Notes: generated by a model from the letters alone, not told the origin. A stretch of 64,000 nt of DNA from CALGYY01 sp963678485 (GCA_963678485.1 OY782882.1:4526001-4590000), one strand, 5' to 3'. Positions 45,560 to 52,824 are shown, counted from the first letter of the stretch. Translations and numbers: made by a program.

Positions 45560-45814
45560 TTAAAATAATTTTTTTGAAGCTTCCTTGATGGCAGTGGTCC
45601 ATTTCTTATTGGGGTTTGCTTTGCGTATCCGCTTTGCCTCCGTAGTAATTTTTTTCATCCTGCTAGCAGCTCCAGCCGGTGCCTTACGTTTTTTTGATGT
45701 CTTACGGGCGCTTGTTTTTGGCTTTGCTGTGCTTTTACGGCGTTTAACAGTGGCTTTTTTAGCCGGTTTTCTGGTGGCCTTTTTCGCTGGCTTGCGTTTT
45801 TTTGCTAGTGTCAT
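45560..45814 (-). CDS. Histone H1-like Lys-rich basic protein
   Basis: Starting at MTLAKKRKPAKKATRKPAKK the protein has 84 residues and is extremely rich in Lys, Arg, Ala and Pro, with PAKKAT repeats like H1-tail or Hc1-type proteins. The C-terminal 32 residues (KKITTEAKRIRKANPNKKW, then TTAIKEASKKLF) look like the short helical motif found in several viral chromatin-like proteins. It may condense viral DNA or bind the envelope. The start overlaps the previous stop as ATGA. Confidence 0.7.
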   Translation of the reverse strand: MTLAKKRKPAKKATRKPAKKATVKRRKSTAKPKTSARKTSKKRKAPAGAASRMKKITTEAKRIRKANPNKKWTTAIKEASKKLF

Positions 45815-46107
45815 GATTTTGATCGTTTTCTGTTTGTACATTCTGAATTATAACAGGCGTTTTGCTTTATTACCGCTAATTCTGCTTTAACAATACCTAG
45901 TTCATTTCGAAGCAGATCTATTTCTTTGTTTTGTCCTTCTGATAGATCCTTAAAAAGATCAACTACCTTTTGAGCATTGTCCAGCTCAGATCCTACCGCC
46001 TGAGCTTTTTCCTGGCGGCGTTTATATCTGTACAAAAAAATCCAGGGCAGGCCTCCGGTCAACAGCGCAGTTATAATGATCGGTACTATATTGTTAGCTA
46101 GTTCCAT
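45811..46107 (-). CDS. Membrane protein with coiled coil, holin/spanin-like
   Basis: A 98-residue protein: N-terminal span (about 7-27, IVPIIITALLTGGLPWIFLY), a basic RYKRRQEK turn, then a coiled coil (DNAQKVVDLFKDLSEGQNKEIDLLRNELGIVKAELAVI) and two Cys near the end. The layout resembles small phage lysis accessory or inner-membrane spanin proteins. It lies in the lysis cluster between the holin candidate and the H1-like gene. Confidence 0.6.
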   Translation of the reverse strand: MELANNIVPIIITALLTGGLPWIFLYRYKRRQEKAQAVGSELDNAQKVVDLFKDLSEGQNKEIDLLRNELGIVKAELAVIKQNACYNSECTNRKRSKS

Positions 46108-46120
46108 AAATTAAGTGGTT

Positions 46121-46390
46121 TCACTCTGCCGGTGGCGTTGCTCCTGGTTTTCCAAAATATTTCAAAATTGTTTCTGTGGTTATTGCTCCAACAGTCCAGG
46201 CAAGTAGTCCCGTAACGCAATACCATGAAATAGGCTCTATCTTAATTCCCTGTGCAGATGCTGTTACTAGGGTAAAAAAACAGAAGCATAAGAAATAAGC
46301 TACAATAGCTTTTCTGCTTCCGCCGTTCATCGATCCGCTGGTTTGATCCTGGAAAAAACCAGCAAGGAAAGTCCAAAATGAATTTTTCAT
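46121..46390 (-). CDS. Two-span membrane protein, holin candidate
   Basis: The 89-residue protein has two hydrophobic segments (about 30-47 AIVAYFLCFCFFTLVTAS and 58-78 YCVTGLLAWTVGAITTETIL) with a polar, charged C-terminus. Size and topology fit small phage holins. Position beside the spanin and downstream of structural genes agrees. No sequence family is recognised. Confidence 0.55.
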   Translation of the reverse strand: MKNSFWTFLAGFFQDQTSGSMNGGSRKAIVAYFLCFCFFTLVTASAQGIKIEPISWYCVTGLLAWTVGAITTETILKYFGKPGATPPAE

Positions 46391-46391
46391 A

Positions 46392-46487
46392 TTACCTATT
46401 TTTTAATTTTTCAATCAACCACAGAATAAAAAACCAAACAGCAGCAGCAGCCAAACAACCGATAAGCGCACCGAATATTTTTTCCAT
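46392..46487 (-). CDS. 31-aa single-span membrane microprotein
   Basis: ATG-to-TAA frame encoding MEKIFGALIGCLAAAAVWFF followed by ILWLIEKLKNR: one membrane helix with a basic C-terminus. It ends 2 bp before the holin candidate start, in the tight spacing used throughout the operon, and starts 5 bp after the 32-aa microprotein. Too short for gene callers; coding is supported by spacing and hydrophobic pattern. Confidence 0.55.
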   Translation of the reverse strand: MEKIFGALIGCLAAAAVWFFILWLIEKLKNR

Positions 46488-46491
46488 AGTA

Positions 46492-46590
46492 TTAAGGATT
46501 GAATGGCCTTTTCAGCCACTTTTTTATAATTAAAAATACTACAACAGCTACAACAATAGCACCTATAACAATTCCAACAATTAACATCAT
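46492..46590 (-). CDS. 32-aa single-span membrane microprotein
   Basis: Frame starting with two Met codons: MMLIVGIVIGAIVVAVVVFL, then IIKKWLKRPFNP. It is one long membrane helix with a basic tail, 7 bp downstream of the secreted fibre-like gene. It resembles small membrane components of internal-membrane phages in size and topology. Confidence 0.55.
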   Translation of the reverse strand: MMLIVGIVIGAIVVAVVVFLIIKKWLKRPFNP

Positions 46591-46597
46591 ACGAGTA

Positions 46598-47569
46598 TTA
46601 TTTATAAAATCTTATTTCAATTGGCGATTTTTCTAAATAGTTGTTTCTATATTCTGAGGGCGTATGATCGTAGGTTGATACTAATATTTTTGATGAAACA
46701 TAAGAAGCATTAGTAATATAACTTACATCAGGCCAATGTGGATTTGTGATAAAAACTATTGCCTTACTGTAGTCAATGGATGGATTTTCATAGTGTATTT
46801 CATACTCTCCAGGTGCGCTATAAACAAAGTGTACAGGATATAAAGCAGTGTCAGGCAATGTGCATTCTAATACCTGCGCTGTTGGTGCATTAGTACCGGA
46901 TTGATCCAACATTGCAACCCATACATAATAAGGCTTTGAGTCGGTAATAGCATAATCATACTCAAGTGTATCAACCGTTAATTTTTTATGTATTTCTGCA
47001 TATTCGCCTATTAAATTTCCCGTAACTTGAAAATCATTATTTACGTAGGTATATGATAGAATATCTATGCCTCCGTATCCGATAGGATCAAGCGCTAATA
47101 TCGTTTGTACTCTAAAAGTATCCCCACAAGATATTTCACCATCAACAGTAAGATTTCCAGTAATGTGTGCCGAATCTGCAATTAATATTCCACCCCCTAT
47201 CATTACTGAATCGGTAATAGTAACAGAAGCACCCTGATTAATATTTGCAATTGTCCCGGCAGCACCGATTAACAACCCCCCTCCTACTGAATCAAGAAAT
47301 TGACCATCTCCATAATTTTCTAATCCTCCATGATTGTTAATCCCTCCAGTTGAAATATGACCTACATGGGTTGTATCTGTGCTTGTTGAAATAATATTTC
47401 CGATTACCGAAATATTGCCGTGAAAAATCGTTAAATCTGTCCAGACATTAATTGTACTGTCTGGTTTCCCTAACATGGGCTTAATATTGTCCGTGAATGT
47501 TGTGTCTGTTGTTTGTGCTTTCGTCAGCAACGAAAGGAATATAAAAACGAGAAAAATAAATCTTTTCAT
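46598..47569 (-). CDS. Secreted fibre/spike-like protein
   Basis: A 323-residue protein with a clear signal peptide (MKRFIFLVFIFLSLLTKAQ). Residues 40-210 contain repeated short GN(I/L) turns (FHGNISVIGNIIS, ITGNLTVDGEISCG, VTGNLIGEYAEIHKKL), like the shafts of phage fibres. The C-terminal 110 residues are a compact beta domain rich in aromatics (YYVWVAMLDQSGTNAPTAQ). Signal peptides are unusual on virion fibres, so it may be a secreted lysogenic-conversion protein, or be exported during assembly. Confidence 0.6.
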   Translation of the reverse strand: MKRFIFLVFIFLSLLTKAQTTDTTFTDNIKPMLGKPDSTINVWTDLTIFHGNISVIGNIISTSTDTTHVGHISTGGINNHGGLENYGDGQFLDSVGGGLLIGAAGTIANINQGASVTITDSVMIGGGILIADSAHITGNLTVDGEISCGDTFRVQTILALDPIGYGGIDILSYTYVNNDFQVTGNLIGEYAEIHKKLTVDTLEYDYAITDSKPYYVWVAMLDQSGTNAPTAQVLECTLPDTALYPVHFVYSAPGEYEIHYENPSIDYSKAIVFITNPHWPDVSYITNASYVSSKILVSTYDHTPSEYRNNYLEKSPIEIRFYK

Positions 47570-47573
47570 AAGG

Positions 47574-47891
47574 CTAGTTTTTTAATGTAGCAGTGTATTT
47601 CAATTTAATTGTTCCAATGGTGCCGGCTGGCGGTATTGCAGTGAATCCGTCTTTTGATGTTTCGCCCAGGATAATAACACCTGTTACAAGTCGCCCGTTT
47701 GAGTCGCGCGCTTCTGTGAAAAGTTCAAATGAATCATCAAGCGCAAATGGTGTGGTATATTTTACGTCTGTGCCTGCTCCATTATTATAGGCGATGTTTT
47801 CGGAATTTGTTCTTTTTCCTGTCATTTCAATTTGTGTTGTTATGCCGTCGCGTATCTGCTCCAGTAGCACTTCCGCATATGATTTTTCCAT
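47574..47891 (-). CDS. Small beta-rich protein, possible minor virion protein
   Basis: The 105-residue soluble protein starts with a helix (MEKSYAEVLLEQIRDGITTQ) and continues as beta strands (TPFALDDSFELFTEARDSNG, TIGTIKLKYTATLKN), compatible with a jelly-roll or spike-base fold. It lies 4 bp upstream of the fibre-like gene. Function inferred only from position. Confidence 0.55.
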   Translation of the reverse strand: MEKSYAEVLLEQIRDGITTQIEMTGKRTNSENIAYNNGAGTDVKYTTPFALDDSFELFTEARDSNGRLVTGVIILGETSKDGFTAIPPAGTIGTIKLKYTATLKN

Positions 47892-47895
47892 TGTA

Positions 47896-47976
47896 CTAGC
47901 TTTTAAGTGTTCTTAATCCCCATGCAATAGCCAGGAGTATTATTAAGATTAAAATGGCTATATCAAATTTTTTCAT
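47896..47976 (-). CDS. 26-aa single-span membrane microprotein
   Basis: ATG at 47976 overlaps the transglycosylase stop as ATGA, and the stop TAG is 4 bp before the next gene. The product is a short Lys start, one membrane helix (FDIAILILIILLAIAWG) and a basic end. The stop-start overlap is strong evidence for translation of this very short gene. Confidence 0.65.
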   Translation of the reverse strand: MKKFDIAILILIILLAIAWGLRTLKS

Positions 47977-48488
47977 GCTTTTTTTTTTGGGTCTACACCG
48001 GCTTTTTTGAATTTCTTATCTAGCGACTTTTTCCATTCAGCAACGGTGATGACATTATTATGATCAAGATCTAATGATTTGTTGTATTTTGCAATGGTTT
48101 CAGCGCTTAACTTATCGCTGTGTATTTCCCAATCATCAGGTTTTCCAAGCATTGCAGGGAAGAAATTAATAGAATATAGATCGTATCCTGTTTGAAGCTG
48201 CTTTTTGTAAGGTCTGAAATATTTATAGACATAATCAAGCTGCTGTACATTGCTCATTCTTTTTAGTGCCGTTGTGGTTGTTCCCAATCCTTTTGCTGTT
48301 GATGGCATAAACTGAATGAGGCCGGTAGCTCCGCCCATTGGATTTACGATAGTATGGCTTAATCCGCTTTCGCTCTCCATAACTAACATGAGCCAATCAG
48401 GTGGAATATTTAACTTTCCTGCAATTTCGATTACTTTCGCTTCAAATTGCGGTCTATTTTCATTGACTAGTTCGATATATTTCAACAT
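47973..48488 (-). CDS. Lytic transglycosylase (SLT domain) with C-terminal EF-hand-like loop
   Basis: A 171-residue peptidoglycan-cleaving enzyme. The catalytic Glu is Glu40 in MESESGLSHTIVNP, followed by GGATGLIQFMPSTAKGLG (residues 52-69), the second SLT motif, and SINFFPAMLGKP. Residues 140-151 read DLDHNNVITVAE, matching the 12-residue EF-hand calcium loop (D1, D3, N5, T9, E12). No signal peptide is present, so the enzyme may be virion-carried for entry, like P7 of PRD1, rather than secreted. Confidence 0.85.
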   Translation of the reverse strand: MLKYIELVNENRPQFEAKVIEIAGKLNIPPDWLMLVMESESGLSHTIVNPMGGATGLIQFMPSTAKGLGTTTTALKRMSNVQQLDYVYKYFRPYKKQLQTGYDLYSINFFPAMLGKPDDWEIHSDKLSAETIAKYNKSLDLDHNNVITVAEWKKSLDKKFKKAGVDPKKKA

Positions 48489-48490
48489 GA

Positions 48491-48709
48491 TTAACGAAGT
48501 TTTAAGCCAAGTATATTCATAGATTTTCCAGCGTTCTTCAGGTTCTCCGCTTTCTCTTTTAAAGATTGCCCAGGGGACATATTTTGATTCATGGTTGATC
48601 TTAGGTCCTGGAATGTTTCCTTTTCCTCTTTGTTTTGCTTCCAGCGCTTATAGATAAACATTGCAAGCAGGATCAACACTACGATTATCACGATTTTTTT
48701 AACGCTCAT
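48491..48709 (-). CDS. Small single-span membrane protein, 72 aa
   Basis: N-terminal span (MSVKKIVIIVVLILLAMFIY) followed by a charged region (KRWKQNKEEKETFQD) and amphipathic C-terminus. It overlaps the upstream LEA-like gene by 11 bp. Probable virion or assembly membrane protein by position; family unknown. Confidence 0.6.
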   Translation of the reverse strand: MSVKKIVIIVVLILLAMFIYKRWKQNKEEKETFQDLRSTMNQNMSPGQSLKEKAENLKNAGKSMNILGLKLR

Positions 48710-49199
48710 TTTCGTTGTTTTTTTCTGGCAGATAGTCTGCTAGTGGTGAGATAATGTTAACTGGTATTGTAAGAGTAAAAAATAAGATCTTTGCTTTGAT
48801 CCAGCCTTTTAGGCCTATTTGAACTGTTTTAGGGTCTGTTATTCCCTGCAGCGCGCCAATATTGCGAATACTTAAAATATGCTTTGGTATGGCGTCAAAG
48901 TCCAGCATTATAGTTGAAAATCCAGATGCGCTGATCAGTGTATTTTTATCGATAATTACTTTCGTTATATCTACGTTATTAATCGAAAGCATAATATCAC
49001 TTGATATAATGGATCCTGAAAAAGCCGATGGATTATAAAGGTCAACGTAAATAGATCCGTCAAGCTTTTTAAGCCCAAAGTGCCCGATAATAATGTTTTT
49101 TAGTTTTAGCTCATACTTCATGGCCTTTGTATACTGCCAATAAAGCCAGGCAACAACTAACACAACAATTATTATGATCGCAATTTTTATCTTCTTCAT
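48699..49199 (-). CDS. Membrane-anchored LEA2/WHy-like protein
   Basis: The 166-residue protein has an N-terminal span (about 5-22) and then a beta-sandwich with the LEA14/WHy pattern: LKKLDGSIYVDLYNPSAF, SSDIMLSINNVDITKVIID, FSTIMLDFDAIPKHIL, WIKAKILFFTLTIPVN. LEA2 domains occur in lipid-associated proteins. In a virus it could sit in the membrane under the capsid. Its start codon lies directly at the edge of the first intergenic cassette repeat. Confidence 0.6.
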   Translation of the reverse strand: MKKIKIAIIIIVVLVVAWLYWQYTKAMKYELKLKNIIIGHFGLKKLDGSIYVDLYNPSAFSGSIISSDIMLSINNVDITKVIIDKNTLISASGFSTIMLDFDAIPKHILSIRNIGALQGITDPKTVQIGLKGWIKAKILFFTLTIPVNIISPLADYLPEKNNENER

Positions 49200-49308
49200 T
49201 TTACCGTTATTTTTTTAACCGGTGAGTTGGTACCTGGTAAGATTTTACCGGTATTTTTTTAAGCTGCAGCTCCGGATCCGTCGCTGCAGCTTAAAATTTT
49301 ACCGTTAA
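49199..49308. repeat. Intergenic cassette repeat, copy 1
   Basis: It begins with a 25-bp block (49199-49223) identical in all three copies, from TTTTACCG to AACCGGT. Then come GGTACC, a second TTTTACCG motif, a hairpin AAGCTGCAGC/GCTGCAGCTT enclosing GGATCC, and a third TTTTACCG. It fills the whole gap between two leftward genes. Confidence 0.9.
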
Positions 49309-49772
49309 ACGAATAGTTGACCGAATTTTTCAATGAAAACTCTGTATTTTGCTTCTTGCCCTTTTTCGTTCTTAAAGTCGTTATAAATTCCTTTAGCCTG
49401 CAGAAAATCAACACTTGAAATGTTATAGGCTTTTTTGAGCGCTGCAGCTGTAGCGGGTCCAAAATCTGCATCAAGATCAAGCCCTGCATTATCAATTTCA
49501 TTTAATGCGTACTGCAGCATATAAACTAGCTTATTTTTATCGCCTTGTTTAACTGGAAACGTTCCTGTAGGAAGGCTTGCATAAAGATCCTTTTCGCTGG
49601 CAGGCTTCGAAGATCCTGGATTGTTTGTTCTTTTCTTTTGTTCCGGATCTTCTGTTTCTAATTGTGCTGCTTTTGCTGCTTTTGCTTTTCGTACAACTAA
49701 CAAAATAATTATTATCAGAATGATAATTCCTGTAATGATCAGGGCTGTTTTCGTATTTTTTTTGAGTGTCAT
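49305..49772 (-). CDS. Membrane protein with peptidoglycan-binding domain
   Basis: The 155-residue protein has an N-terminal span (about 9-27, ALIITGIIILIIIILLVV), a Lys/Ala-rich linker, a disordered segment, and a C-terminal PG_binding_1-like domain: FPVKQGDKNKLVYMLQYALN followed by DLDADFGPATAAALKKAYN. It may anchor the virion or its delivery device to peptidoglycan, working with the transglycosylase two genes downstream. Confidence 0.72.
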   Translation of the reverse strand: MTLKKNTKTALIITGIIILIIIILLVVRKAKAAKAAQLETEDPEQKKRTNNPGSSKPASEKDLYASLPTGTFPVKQGDKNKLVYMLQYALNEIDNAGLDLDADFGPATAAALKKAYNISSVDFLQAKGIYNDFKNEKGQEAKYRVFIEKFGQLFV

Positions 49773-49776
49773 AACC

Positions 49777-50268
49777 TTAAAATTTAAATGCGATTCCTTT
49801 GCTTGCTAGGATTTGATTAACTTTTGCTTTTTCTGAGCTGTCCAATTCGTCATTGATCCAGCGGGTAAGATCTGCTTCTTCCCAGGTTGCACCAATGGGT
49901 GCTAAAACTCTTGTATATACATCAGATCTTTTGCGCCCGAAAGCATCCATCAGAGAAAATAGATCATCTTTCGTATTAAGTCGTTCGAACACTGAATAGA
50001 TTACTTCTTCATCCGTTCCGAAAACATAATTAAAGGCTGCATCTAGCGCGTTCGCCATGCTAACAAAATCGGCTGGCGTTAATGTTACTTTTTGCGGATC
50101 AATGGAGCTTCTATAAGCATCCTTTTCTTTTTCTTCCTGAGAGCGTTTAAGAAGCTTGGGAACGAATTTTATAAGCAGAACAGCTAAAATTATGATTATA
50201 AAAATCACAACTGCTGAAATGATTACCTGTTTGCTCCCAAGTTTCTTAATGATTTCGGCGCTTTTCAT
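49777..50268 (-). CDS. Single-span membrane protein, 163 aa
   Basis: A basic start (KSAEIIKKLGSKQ), a span at about 14-34 (VIISAVVIFIIIILAVLLIKF), then a helical soluble region with DAFGRKRSDVYTRVLAPIGA and DLTRWINDELDSSEKAKVNQ. The helical part resembles annexin-like repeats in style, but this is weak. It is probably a virion membrane protein. Confidence 0.6.
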   Translation of the reverse strand: MKSAEIIKKLGSKQVIISAVVIFIIIILAVLLIKFVPKLLKRSQEEKEKDAYRSSIDPQKVTLTPADFVSMANALDAAFNYVFGTDEEVIYSVFERLNTKDDLFSLMDAFGRKRSDVYTRVLAPIGATWEEADLTRWINDELDSSEKAKVNQILASKGIAFKF

Positions 50269-50274
50269 AGCATC

Positions 50275-51414
50275 TTACTTTTTTCCAAAGATTTTTTTTC
50301 TGAAAGCTACGCCCAGGATGATAATAACAACCACCACCACAATAACAATGATCATCGTATTTTTCTTTTTCTTTGCTTCCTGGTCAGTTGGTTGGTCTGT
50401 AGTTGCACCGGATCCGCCATCTGAAATATTTTGATCTGCAGCAGCGCTTTTGTTTTTACCAAAGATTCCTCCGATAATATCACCTGCAGCGCCCAAAATA
50501 GATTTTGTTCCTGCGCTTGGATCAAATGTCCCGTTCTTAATACCCTCGGCTTTGGCCGCATTCTTCAAGGCGCGGGATTTTACAACATCTGTCCTTGCAT
50601 TTTTTTTATCAATTTTGGCAGCTCTTTTTGCCTGGCGAAATTGTTTTCCCTTCATATCAGAAAATGCAGCATCACCATACATTTCTACAAATTCTTCGTA
50701 GCTAAGGCCGGGATCTTCATCGGCTGTGGTGTCGTTGTTTTCAAAAATAAAAGGATCGTTATAGGGTTGCTGATTAAATTCAGGCATTGGCTCCATGTAT
50801 TGCGGCTGTTCAACCTGGTAGCTTTCTTGTGGCATTATTTGAAGCAAATTATTTTGTGCCGGCTGTGCTAACCCTGGAAACTGGATCTTTCCCATGTTAA
50901 TTGATTTTCTCATACCAGGAGCGGGAGGCAAAAGCTTCATCATTGTTGAGCGGCGAGCCTGCTTTTTTGCTGGTCTGTTTGCAATGCGTTCAGCCCTTTT
51001 AGGGTTTCTGTTTGCAATCCGCTGTAATTTTTTTGGCTTCATATAGTTGCTGACTTTTTCGTTTTCGTTAAAATAATAATCATAGTTTCTAATGGTCTCA
51101 AAAAGCGCTTTCATTCTAATGCGGTGTCCAGGTCTGCTTTCGTCAAGTATTCTGGTGAGTGCTTTTAATGATTCTGTTAAGCTCTCTCCGTGTTCAATCA
51201 TGCAGGCTAAAGCAAATTTATCTGCTTCAATTTCGCTTTTGGTTTGCTTTGTCGCGTGGCCGGCTTCATGAAATAAAATGAACTTTCGATGTGCTGGTGA
51301 GAATGTAGGCCACAACTGGCGATTAAGGAACATTTCCCCGGTTACTCTGTTAACTCTGGCTGGACAATCTTCTAACCAGTCAACAAAATAAACCGCCGTT
51401 ATGTTAGTCTTCAT
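50275..51414 (-). CDS. HExxH zinc-protease-like protein with C-terminal membrane anchor
   Basis: The 379-residue protein starts with a gluzincin-type site: HEAGH at residues 49-53 and a downstream SEIEADKFALACM, as in ImmA/IrrE-like or M48-type proteases. A long basic, low-complexity middle follows (RIANRNPKRAERIANRPAKK). Next are a Pro/Gln-rich part, an acidic GLSYEEFVEMYGD segment, and a C-terminal span (about 353-371) with a Lys tail. A protease domain on a tail-anchored structural-type protein is unusual. It may process virion proteins or act during entry; no activity is proven. Confidence 0.6.
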   Translation of the reverse strand: MKTNITAVYFVDWLEDCPARVNRVTGEMFLNRQLWPTFSPAHRKFILFHEAGHATKQTKSEIEADKFALACMIEHGESLTESLKALTRILDESRPGHRIRMKALFETIRNYDYYFNENEKVSNYMKPKKLQRIANRNPKRAERIANRPAKKQARRSTMMKLLPPAPGMRKSINMGKIQFPGLAQPAQNNLLQIMPQESYQVEQPQYMEPMPEFNQQPYNDPFIFENNDTTADEDPGLSYEEFVEMYGDAAFSDMKGKQFRQAKRAAKIDKKNARTDVVKSRALKNAAKAEGIKNGTFDPSAGTKSILGAAGDIIGGIFGKNKSAAADQNISDGGSGATTDQPTDQEAKKKKNTMIIVIVVVVVIIILGVAFRKKIFGKK

Positions 51415-51430
51415 TCATCATTTTTTTAAG

Positions 51431-51471
51431 AAAAAAGCCCAGGCACCGGCTTTTTGCCTTTAGCCTGGGCT
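51431..51471 (-). terminator. Intrinsic terminator after capsid candidate
   Basis: Stem AGCCCAGGC/GCCTGGGCT (51436-51444 and 51463-51471) with an inner small hairpin, followed by T6 on the minus strand. It separates the capsid gene from downstream genes. Confidence 0.8.
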
Positions 51472-51486
51472 CGTGAATCGCTCTCT

Positions 51487-51495
51487 GGGGGGGGG
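51487..51495. repeat. G9 homopolymer
   Basis: Nine consecutive G lie 3 bp beyond the capsid-candidate stop. Such runs are rare in this AT-rich sequence and may be length-variable or a sequencing artefact. Confidence 0.9.
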
Positions 51496-51498
51496 TTA

Positions 51499-52479
51499 TT
51501 ATCTTCGACCTTTACCAAGGTTCATTCTGCTTCCTGCAAGTTGCTGAAACTTTTTAACGTTTGCAGCGCCTACGCGGGAGAATGTGCGAGCAGCAGTAGC
51601 AACCTTTTTAGTCATTGCCGTATGTGTTGAGAAAGAAGCGCCTACAAATAATGTAATTGATACAGTATTTGAGCTCGTGTTACCCAAAACAGGATATTCA
51701 ATTTGTACGTCTTTTGACAGAACAAGCCCTGTAGTTGGTACCATGATGATCTTATCCCTGTAGGTATCTTGATTCTGATAAGCGCCCGGAGTAATGTAGC
51801 TTTCTTCGGCTGTTTTAAATGGATCCTGTGGGCGGATGATAAACTGTTGATCAATCTGGCTGGCTTCTGTTGCCTGGATCTTCATACCGCTAATCTGGGT
51901 AGGATGATAATAAATATAGGCAAGGAATAAGGCAAGCGTTTTGGGAGATCCTGAGCCTGATAAACCGGCGTTTCCATCTTTATCTAAAAACGCACCGTCA
52001 CGCATTGGACCAGAAGCATAAACATTGGTATTGGTAGTTGTATAAACCAGCGGAGATCCTGTTGCTGTAGTTACGGAGGTAACAGCTGCAATTTGACCAG
52101 GTGCCCAGGATAAGCCAGGGGTTAAATACATGGTGCGGGTTGAACTGTTACCGGTTGAATTGGTAATAGTAATAATGAATTTTCGGCCAGATTCCATGCT
52201 GTCAGCGAAGCTTTGAGCTTTTCCACCAAAATCAAGAAAATCATCATCATATCCGCTGTAAAATTCTTCTTCATTGTCGTAATTGTCGGGGTCTTCGTCG
52301 CCGTCCATACTCGAAAAATTCTTTTTAGCGTAATATTCCAGGTCCCGGCTGCTCATTTTCGAAGCAATAGGACCTAACGCCATTGTCGCCATAGATGTAA
52401 TGGCTCCTGCTTCAATTGAGAAATAAAAGCCAGCGCCAATGGCTAGCAGTGCGATCGCAAATAAAATTAACTTTTTCAT
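51499..52479 (-). CDS. Candidate major capsid protein (jelly-roll type)
   Basis: From MKKLILFAIALLAIGAGFYF the protein has 326 residues: an N-terminal hydrophobic segment, an acidic Tyr-rich linker, then about 240 residues of beta-rich sequence (RKFIITITNSTGNSSTRTMY, QATEASQIDQQFIIRPQDPF, DVQIEYPVLGNTSSNTVSIT) and a basic C-terminus. Size and beta pattern fit double-jelly-roll capsids of PM2/FLiP-like phages. Its own promoter region and terminators around it suggest high expression. The N-terminal hydrophobic segment is atypical. A longer frame from 52605 adds a basic extension and is less likely. Confidence 0.5.
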   Translation of the reverse strand: MKKLILFAIALLAIGAGFYFSIEAGAITSMATMALGPIASKMSSRDLEYYAKKNFSSMDGDEDPDNYDNEEEFYSGYDDDFLDFGGKAQSFADSMESGRKFIITITNSTGNSSTRTMYLTPGLSWAPGQIAAVTSVTTATGSPLVYTTTNTNVYASGPMRDGAFLDKDGNAGLSGSGSPKTLALFLAYIYYHPTQISGMKIQATEASQIDQQFIIRPQDPFKTAEESYITPGAYQNQDTYRDKIIMVPTTGLVLSKDVQIEYPVLGNTSSNTVSITLFVGASFSTHTAMTKKVATAARTFSRVGAANVKKFQQLAGSRMNLGKGRR

Positions 52480-52516
52480 AGCTGTTTTGATTGAATTTGA
52501 ATGAGTGTTTTTTGAA

Positions 52517-52735
52517 TTAAGCAGCGTTTTTCTGAAATTTCCAGGCTGGAGTCCTGCGAACTTCTCCCTGTGCGACTTCTTCGCCATTTTCGTCAAGCAA
52601 AACAACTGTTTGCTTCATAATCTTTGACATGATCCATGTTACCAGGATGGCAATAATAAGGACCGTTAATAAAAGTTTCCAGTTTAAGGCCTTACCTACT
52701 GCCTGGGTAACGTTTGCTGGGGTTGGGGTTTCCAT
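52517..52735 (-). CDS. Small single-span membrane protein, 72 aa
   Basis: A polar start (METPTPANVTQAVGKALN), a span at about 20-39 (LLLTVLIIAILVTWIMSKIM), and a compact C-terminus (TVVLLDENGEEVAQGEVRRT). It is the first gene after two tandem terminators and directly upstream of the capsid candidate, so it probably starts the late transcript. Likely virion membrane protein. Confidence 0.6.
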   Translation of the reverse strand: METPTPANVTQAVGKALNWKLLLTVLIIAILVTWIMSKIMKQTVVLLDENGEEVAQGEVRRTPAWKFQKNAA

Positions 52736-52787
52736 ACTTAAAAGTTTTTTGTTAATTGAATAATCAGCGACAAATATTTATTAAAGT

Positions 52788-52824
52788 GAAAAGCCCGCTG
52801 GGCTCTTTAAGGGCATAGCGGGCT
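52788..52824 (-). terminator. Second tandem terminator
   Basis: Stem AGCCCGCT/AGCGGGCT (52792-52799 and 52817-52824) with a T-rich stretch after it on the minus strand. Confidence 0.65.

Noticed and set aside
45585..45890. Hydrophobic plus-strand frame opposite the H1-like gene
   Set aside because: Lys codons read backwards give Phe/Leu; the hydrophobicity is an artefact of the antisense strand.
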